Origin: CALMEH01 sp964548225
Lineage (GTDB): Bacteria; Acidobacteriota; Blastocatellia; Pyrinomonadales; Pyrinomonadaceae
NCBI GenBank assembly: GCA_964548225.1
Contig: CAZJQP010000124.1
Span: 1 to 9,410 of the forward strand
Length of the DNA stretch: 9,410 nt
Direction: 5' to 3'
How positions within the stretch are numbered: the first letter of the stretch is position 1; each line of letters starts with the position of its first letter. A program made the position numbers and the translations under genes. Positions 6,420 through 9,410 of this stretch are shown in pieces. The notes beneath the pieces were generated by a model. That model was given only the letters and a program-made list of their open reading frames with translations, searched no databases and was not told the DNA's origin.

Positions 6420-6794
6420 TTACTCAAACGTATTTTCGCCTTTCTGCGATTCAAAATTTTTAATTTTTTCGACAATTTGCCGAAATTCCGTCAGCGGCTT
6501 TTCCAATTTTACTTGCAAAAGACTTCTACGAGCATTCAAAACCCAATCGAATTTCGTTTCGAGTTCGGCTAATTCTGCCTTTGTCAAACGAAAAGTTTCA
6601 CGCAACAAACGTTTGCACCGATTTCTATCGTGCGCCTTCGTGCTGATTTTCTTTGAAGCCGTGATACCAAGCCTTTGAAAAGCAGTTTCCGACGGCAAAA
6701 TAAAAACCGTCATAAAACGCCCGTCAAAACGCTTGCCGCCTTTATAAACGCGCTGAAATTCCGCAGGTTTCCGCAAACGCGCCGCTTTCGTCAA
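6420..6794 (-). CDS. rnpA: Ribonuclease P protein component
   Basis: The protein subunit of RNase P, which with the RNA subunit removes the 5' leader from tRNA precursors. The fold starts at LTKAARLRKPAEFQRVYKGGKRF, and the diagnostic RNR motif is in KAHDRNRCKRLLRETF. The start is uncertain. I chose the TTG at 6794, which gives 124 residues, the usual length, and sits 8 nt after the rpmH stop. However, the same frame stays open for 56 more codons to an ATG at 6962, 13 nt before the rpmH start, giving a 180-residue protein whose extension is read entirely through rpmH in another frame. Thermus makes RnpA in that nested way. The upstream ATG overlaps the end of the GGAGGA SD, which argues against it; the TTG has no SD at all. 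Confidence 0.93.
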   Translation of the reverse strand: MTKAARLRKPAEFQRVYKGGKRFDGRFMTVFILPSETAFQRLGITASKKISTKAHDRNRCKRLLRETFRLTKAELAELETKFDWVLNARRSLLQVKLEKPLTEFRQIVEKIKNFESQKGENTFE

Positions 6795-6802
6795 GCGAAA
6801 AT

Positions 6803-6949
6803 CTAATAATGTTTGACCGTTAATACTTTGCGTCCTTTCGCTCTGCGGCGTTTGATAACGGCGCGACCGTTCTTGGTCGCCATTCTTGCACGAAATCCGT
6901 GTTTCTTCGCTCTGCGGCGATTGTTTGGTTGAAATGTTCTCTTTGGCAT
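6803..6949 (-). CDS. rpmH: 50S ribosomal protein L34
   Basis: A 48-residue, very basic ribosomal protein of the large subunit. It begins MPKRTFQPNNRRRAKKHGFR and continues with ARMATKNGRAVIKRRRAKGR, the nearly invariant L34 sequence, ending KVLTVKHY. Length is normal for the family (about 44-50). The ATG at 6949 lies 13 nt after GGAGG (6967-6963), a rather long SD spacing. A second ATG at 6962, in another frame, lies between them and opens the extended rnpA frame. It is the first gene of the cluster; a strong promoter candidate lies at 6989-7017. Confidence 0.97.
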   Translation of the reverse strand: MPKRTFQPNNRRRAKKHGFRARMATKNGRAVIKRRRAKGRKVLTVKHY

Positions 6950-6988
6950 ATCTTCTGTTCATCCTCCACTATTAAAGTGAAAACTTAA

Positions 6989-7017
6989 AGTTTAGAAAAA
7001 AACGCTGATTATGTCAA
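6989..7017 (-). promoter_or_regulatory. Promoter of the rpmH cluster
   Basis: TTGACA (7017-7012) is a perfect -35 box, followed after exactly 17 nt by TAAACT (6994-6989), which matches 4 of 6 -10 bases. The -35 hexamer is also the last two sense codons of purN. The leader to rpmH would be about 30-35 nt and contains the GGAGG SD. No terminator is seen between purN and rpmH, so read-through is also possible. Confidence 0.6.
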
Positions 7018-7614
7018 AAGATGCACAACTTTTCGCCCAACAATCTGATAATTTGCTTCAACTATCTTCTGTAACGCTTCGATATAAAGCGCGTGTTCGT
7101 GTTCCAAAATCTTCGCTGAAAGACTTTCCGCCGTATCGTCGTCCGAAACTTCAACCGCTTTCTGCAAAATAATCGCGCCGTGGTCTAAATCTTCATCAAC
7201 AAAATGAACGGTGCAACCCGTCAATTTTACGCCGTATTCAAACGCCTGTTTCTGTGCGTCCAAACCTTTGAATGACGGCAATAAACTCGGATGAATATTG
7301 ACGATTTTATTCGGAAAAGCCGCGACAAAATCGCTCGAAAGCAGACGCATATAACCTGCAAGACAAACCAATTCCACGCCGCGCCGTTTCAACTCCGCAA
7401 TAATTTCCGCGTCGTGTTCTTCGCGTGTCCGACTTTTTCGCGTGATGACTTTCGTTTCAATTCCCCGCGCTTTTGCCTTTTCCAAGCCTTCCGCGCTCGT
7501 TTTATCGCTGATAACGATACAGACTTCGGAATTTGGAATCGCGCCGCTCTGAACCGCTTCCACAATCGCAACCATATTCGAGCCGCGCCCGGAAATTAAA
7601 ATGCCGATTTTCAT
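7009..7614 (-). CDS. purN: Phosphoribosylglycinamide formyltransferase (PurN)
   Basis: A 201-residue GAR transformylase that moves a formyl group from 10-formyltetrahydrofolate to GAR in step three of purine synthesis, in the cytoplasm. The substrate-phosphate loop GRGSN is at 9-13. The catalytic triad appears as N106 and H108 in NIHPSLLPSFKG and D144 in DLDHGA, the same numbers as in the E. coli enzyme. LAGYMRLL (85-92) is the typical folate-site region. Its ATG shares one base with the stop of the 115-residue gene before it (TAATG). Its last codons form the -35 box of the rpmH promoter. It appears complete. Confidence 0.97.
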   Translation of the reverse strand: MKIGILISGRGSNMVAIVEAVQSGAIPNSEVCIVISDKTSAEGLEKAKARGIETKVITRKSRTREEHDAEIIAELKRRGVELVCLAGYMRLLSSDFVAAFPNKIVNIHPSLLPSFKGLDAQKQAFEYGVKLTGCTVHFVDEDLDHGAIILQKAVEVSDDDTAESLSAKILEHEHALYIEALQKIVEANYQIVGRKVVHLLT

Positions 7615-7961
7615 TAGATTATTTCAAGTTCTGCTAATTTTCCGTTATTTTCGTTTATGTGAATTATGAGCATTCTTTTATCTTCCGTGTGATAACAAAC
7701 TATTGCGACCGATTTTCCAGTTTCAAAATCTTGAAATTTAACGGTATGGCAATTCGGCTCTCCGCAGCTACACATTTCTATAACTTGTAGCTCATCAATC
7801 TGTTCCAAAAGAAAATTTGGATCAACAGGTTTATCTAATTCTTTTCTACAATTATTTTCAACATCAACCCAATTTCCGCCGCCAAAATATTCACCCGTTT
7901 CAAGAGTTTCCAAGCCTCGCAAAAGCCAATCTTTTTCCTGTTTCGTTAAAGGTCTTTTCAT
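7614..7961 (-). CDS. Unrecognised 115-residue protein with CxCG...CH motif
   Basis: I do not recognise a named family. The protein starts with a helical region (LTKQEKDWLLRGLETL, 5-20), which resembles the start of many small uncharacterised proteins. The middle carries C64-S-C66-G-E-P-N-C71-H72, a plausible metal-binding knuckle. It is followed by TVKFQDFETGKSVAIVCYHTED and MLIIHIN, which read like alternating beta strands. There is no signal peptide or membrane segment, so it should be cytoplasmic. It is locked between purM and purN by TAATG overlaps on both sides, so it is surely co-translated with them. This suggests, but does not prove, a role in or near purine metabolism. Codon use looks like its neighbours'. 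Confidence 0.85.
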   Translation of the reverse strand: MKRPLTKQEKDWLLRGLETLETGEYFGGGNWVDVENNCRKELDKPVDPNFLLEQIDELQVIEMCSCGEPNCHTVKFQDFETGKSVAIVCYHTEDKRMLIIHINENNGKLAELEII

Positions 7962-8983
7962 TATGTAATTTTAACTTCTTTCTGACCTTCAACAACGCGC
8001 CCAATATCAAAACTCGTCGCCAAATTTCCTTTCAAAAACTCTTTATCTTCTTCGGCGCAGACGACAATCATTCCGATTCCCATATTGAAGGTGCGGAACA
8101 TTTCAGAATCTTCTACATTGCCTAATTTTTGCATCAAGCCGAAAATTGCGGGTTCGTTCCACGTTCCGCGTTTTATTTCGACGGCGACGTTTTCGGGCAA
8201 AATGCGCGGGATGTTTTCGAGAAAACCGCCGCCGGTGATGTGTGCCAAGCCTTTGATTTTGCCGGAATTTAATAAATTTTCGAGCGGTTTTAAGAAACTC
8301 GTATGTTTTGCAAGCAAAGCGTTTCCGGCTGTCGTGCCGAGTTCTTCGATGAACGAATCAACTTTGTAACCGCCGATTTCAAAAAACAATTTTCTTGCCA
8401 AGCTGTAACCGTTTGTCTGCAAACCGTTTGACGGCAAACCCAAAACAACATCGCCCGCCGCAATATTTTTGCCGTCAATGACTTTTGATTTATCAACCAC
8501 GCCGACGATAAAACCTGCCAAATCGTATTCGCCGTCCGCATAAAAACCCGGCATTTCCGCCGTTTCGCCGCCGAGCAGGACGCAACTGTTTTCTTTACAC
8601 GCAATCGAAATTCCTTCGACAACCGAAGCAGTTACGTCGGGCGAAAGTTTTCCCGTGGCGAAATAATCGAGAAAAAACAAAGGTTTCGCGCCTTGAACTA
8701 AAATGTCGTTGACGCAATGATTGACCAAATCCTGTCCGATTGTGTTATGAATTCCTGTGTCGAAAGCGATTTTTAATTTTGTTCCCACACCATCCGCCGA
8801 AGCGACTAAAATCGGTTCTGACATTTCGGGAAATGCGCCCGAAAACATTCCGCCGAAGCTCCCGATTTCGGTCAAAGTCCGCTCGTTAAATGTGTTGCGG
8901 GCAAAGTTTTTGATTTTTTCGACTGCCAAATTTGCGTTGTCAATCGAAACGCCCGCATCTGAATATGAAATTGAGTTAGACAT
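7961..8983 (-). CDS. purM: Phosphoribosylformylglycinamidine cyclo-ligase (AIR synthetase, PurM)
   Basis: A 340-residue cytoplasmic ATP-dependent enzyme that closes the imidazole ring of FGAM to AIR, step five of purine synthesis. Family motifs in order are SYSDAGVSID (6-15), ASADGVGTK (61-69, nucleotide site), GQDLVNHCVNDILVQGAKPL (83-102), GGETAEMPG (138-146), NGLQTNGYSLAR (186-197), HITGGGFLENIPR (248-260) and FNMGIGM (299-305). Length and both halves are normal. The first gene of the purM-unknown-purN operon, with a perfect TATAAT 15 nt upstream of the ATG and no SD, so the leader may be very short. Confidence 0.98.
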   Translation of the reverse strand: MSNSISYSDAGVSIDNANLAVEKIKNFARNTFNERTLTEIGSFGGMFSGAFPEMSEPILVASADGVGTKLKIAFDTGIHNTIGQDLVNHCVNDILVQGAKPLFFLDYFATGKLSPDVTASVVEGISIACKENSCVLLGGETAEMPGFYADGEYDLAGFIVGVVDKSKVIDGKNIAAGDVVLGLPSNGLQTNGYSLARKLFFEIGGYKVDSFIEELGTTAGNALLAKHTSFLKPLENLLNSGKIKGLAHITGGGFLENIPRILPENVAVEIKRGTWNEPAIFGLMQKLGNVEDSEMFRTFNMGIGMIVVCAEEDKEFLKGNLATSFDIGRVVEGQKEVKIT

Positions 8984-8998
8984 AATTTTGAAAGTAAA

Positions 8999-9028
8999 AT
9001 TATAGACTTTTTAAGAAATTTTAACCAA
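8999..9028 (-). promoter_or_regulatory. Promoter of the purM operon, very short leader
   Basis: A perfect -10 box TATAAT at 9004-8999 with TTGGTT (9028-9023, 3 of 6 bases) as -35 at an 18-nt spacing. Transcription would start about 8-10 nt before the purM ATG at 8983, leaving no room for an SD, and none is visible. No PurR-type operator or purine riboswitch was recognised here. Confidence 0.5.
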
Positions 9029-9183
9029 AAACGGAATGAATTAGTCGTGTCTTAACTTTGATGACGCGAAACATCCGCCGTTTTGTCTCTAGTCATCGGA
9101 CACAAATAAATAGAAGGTAAAAACTTCTAAAATAATTGATAATTGGTATTTGATAATTGTCCAGTAAATATCAATATACCTAA
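9029..9183. other. AT-rich intergenic DNA, no gene seen
   Basis: Between the purM promoter and the palindromic array I see no convincing gene, tRNA or riboswitch. The longest plausible start (ATG at 9061, plus strand) gives only 19 codons with no family signal. The only structure is a threefold ATAATTG repeat, listed separately. Confidence 0.5.
9132..9159. repeat. ATAATTG heptamer, three copies
   Basis: ATAATTG occurs at 9132-9138, 9139-9145 and 9153-9159, that is, at steps of 7 and 14 bp. The last two lie within a repeated TTGATAATTG (9136-9145 and 9150-9159). It precedes the palindromic array by about 25 bp and could be an AT-rich protein site or a simple-sequence accident. Confidence 0.35.
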
Positions 9184-9367
9184 AACCTATCGGATTAGGT
9201 CAAAACATCATCCGTTTAGGTTGGACAACGTATCTGTTTAGGTTCGGAAGGTATTAGATTAGGTTCTGAACCCATAGCATTAGGTTTTGAACGTATCCGG
9301 ATACGTCCCTGAACCTATCCGTTTAGGTTCGGAACGTATCGGATTAGGTCTTGAACCTAATAACCAC
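9184..9367. repeat. Tandem array of ~21-bp imperfect palindromes (eight units plus a partial ninth)
   Basis: Units begin at about 9184, 9204, 9227, 9248, 9269, 9290, 9312, 9333 and 9354 (partial). A typical unit is AACCTATCCGTTTAGGTT (9312-9329) plus a 3-nt linker such as CGG, CTG or TTG. The two ends, AACCTA and TAGGTT, are inverted copies, so each unit is a dyad. In the sixth unit both halves differ from the rest yet stay matched: ACGTATCCGGATACGT (9291-9306) is a perfect 16-bp palindrome. The right half-sites (TTAGGT-type) are spaced 21, 22, 21, 21, 21, 22 and 21 bp, close to two helical turns. The array is complete within the window, lies in the region upstream of purM and is explained by no gene. 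Units are too close together and spacer-free to be a CRISPR. What lies to its right is not seen. Confidence 0.85.
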
Positions 9368-9410
9368 TGGTGCTAGTTGAAAAGCCACGATTTTGCTAAT
9401 AATTTAGAAG
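9368..9410. other. Window end, nothing recognised
   Basis: The last 43 bases after the array show no repeat unit, gene start or RNA structure that I can support. Confidence 0.4.

Noticed and set aside
8290..8622. Minus-strand 110-codon frame inside purM
   Set aside because: It is a shifted shadow of purM, whose motifs run unbroken through this stretch.
9060..9097. GATGAC...GTCATC inverted repeat
   Set aside because: The stem is 6 bp with a 26-nt loop and nothing supports it; expected by chance in this length.
9184..9367. Array as a CRISPR
   Set aside because: There are no unique spacers of about 30 bp between units; the 3-nt linkers are far too short, units vary strongly, and no cas gene is seen.
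8984..9410. Replication origin, because rpmH is nearby and the array looks iteron-like
   Set aside because: No TTATNCACA-type DnaA boxes and no dnaA or rep gene are visible in the window. The iteron idea remains only a possibility for the array.

Overview
The window looks like AT-rich bacterial chromosome. Every gene I can support lies on the minus strand, so the genes read from right to left. The core is the conserved cluster rpmH-rnpA-yidD-yidC-jag-mnmE: ribosomal protein L34, RNase P protein, membrane insertion and tRNA wobble modification. It is preceded by a small purine operon, purM - unknown gene - purN. The lineage cannot be fixed from one window. The Asn/Thr/Pro/Gln-rich linker of YidC, the gene order and the AT-rich intergenic DNA made me think of Acidobacteriota (Blastocatellia type), but this is only an impression.

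Layout from transcription start to end. At 8984-9410 there is about 430 bp without a gene. It holds the purM promoter and a striking array of about nine 21-22 bp imperfect palindromes (9184-9367). At 7009-8983, purM, an unrecognised 115-residue protein and purN follow each other with TAATG stop/start overlaps. A promoter whose -35 box is the last two sense codons of purN probably starts the next unit. At 2281-6949 are rpmH (48 codons), rnpA, yidD, yidC, jag and mnmE, closed by a hairpin terminator at 2206-2238. The rnpA frame stays open through all of rpmH, up to an ATG 13 nt before the rpmH start, which recalls the nested rpmH/rnpA arrangement known in Thermus. Neither jag nor mnmE has a Shine-Dalgarno sequence of its own. 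Each start codon instead overlaps, as ATGA, the stop of a tiny upstream frame that is preceded by a purine-rich SD-like sequence.

At 1-2200, just beyond mnmE, is the end of what looks like an integrated element: a zinc-finger/excisionase-type DNA-binding protein, a tyrosine recombinase of the type common in Bacteroidetes elements, and a second excisionase-type protein. Short direct and inverted repeats flank the recombinase gene and are candidate recombinase or excisionase sites. The 3' end of mnmE (thdF/trmE) is a known integration target of other islands, for example SGI1, so the location is suggestive. The element runs off the left edge and its far end is not seen.

Functionally, the right half makes purines (PurM, PurN). 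The middle supplies ribosome and tRNA-processing parts (L34, RnpA), membrane protein insertion (YidD, YidC), an RNA-binding partner (Jag/KhpB) and tRNA wobble modification (MnmE). The left end is mobile DNA.
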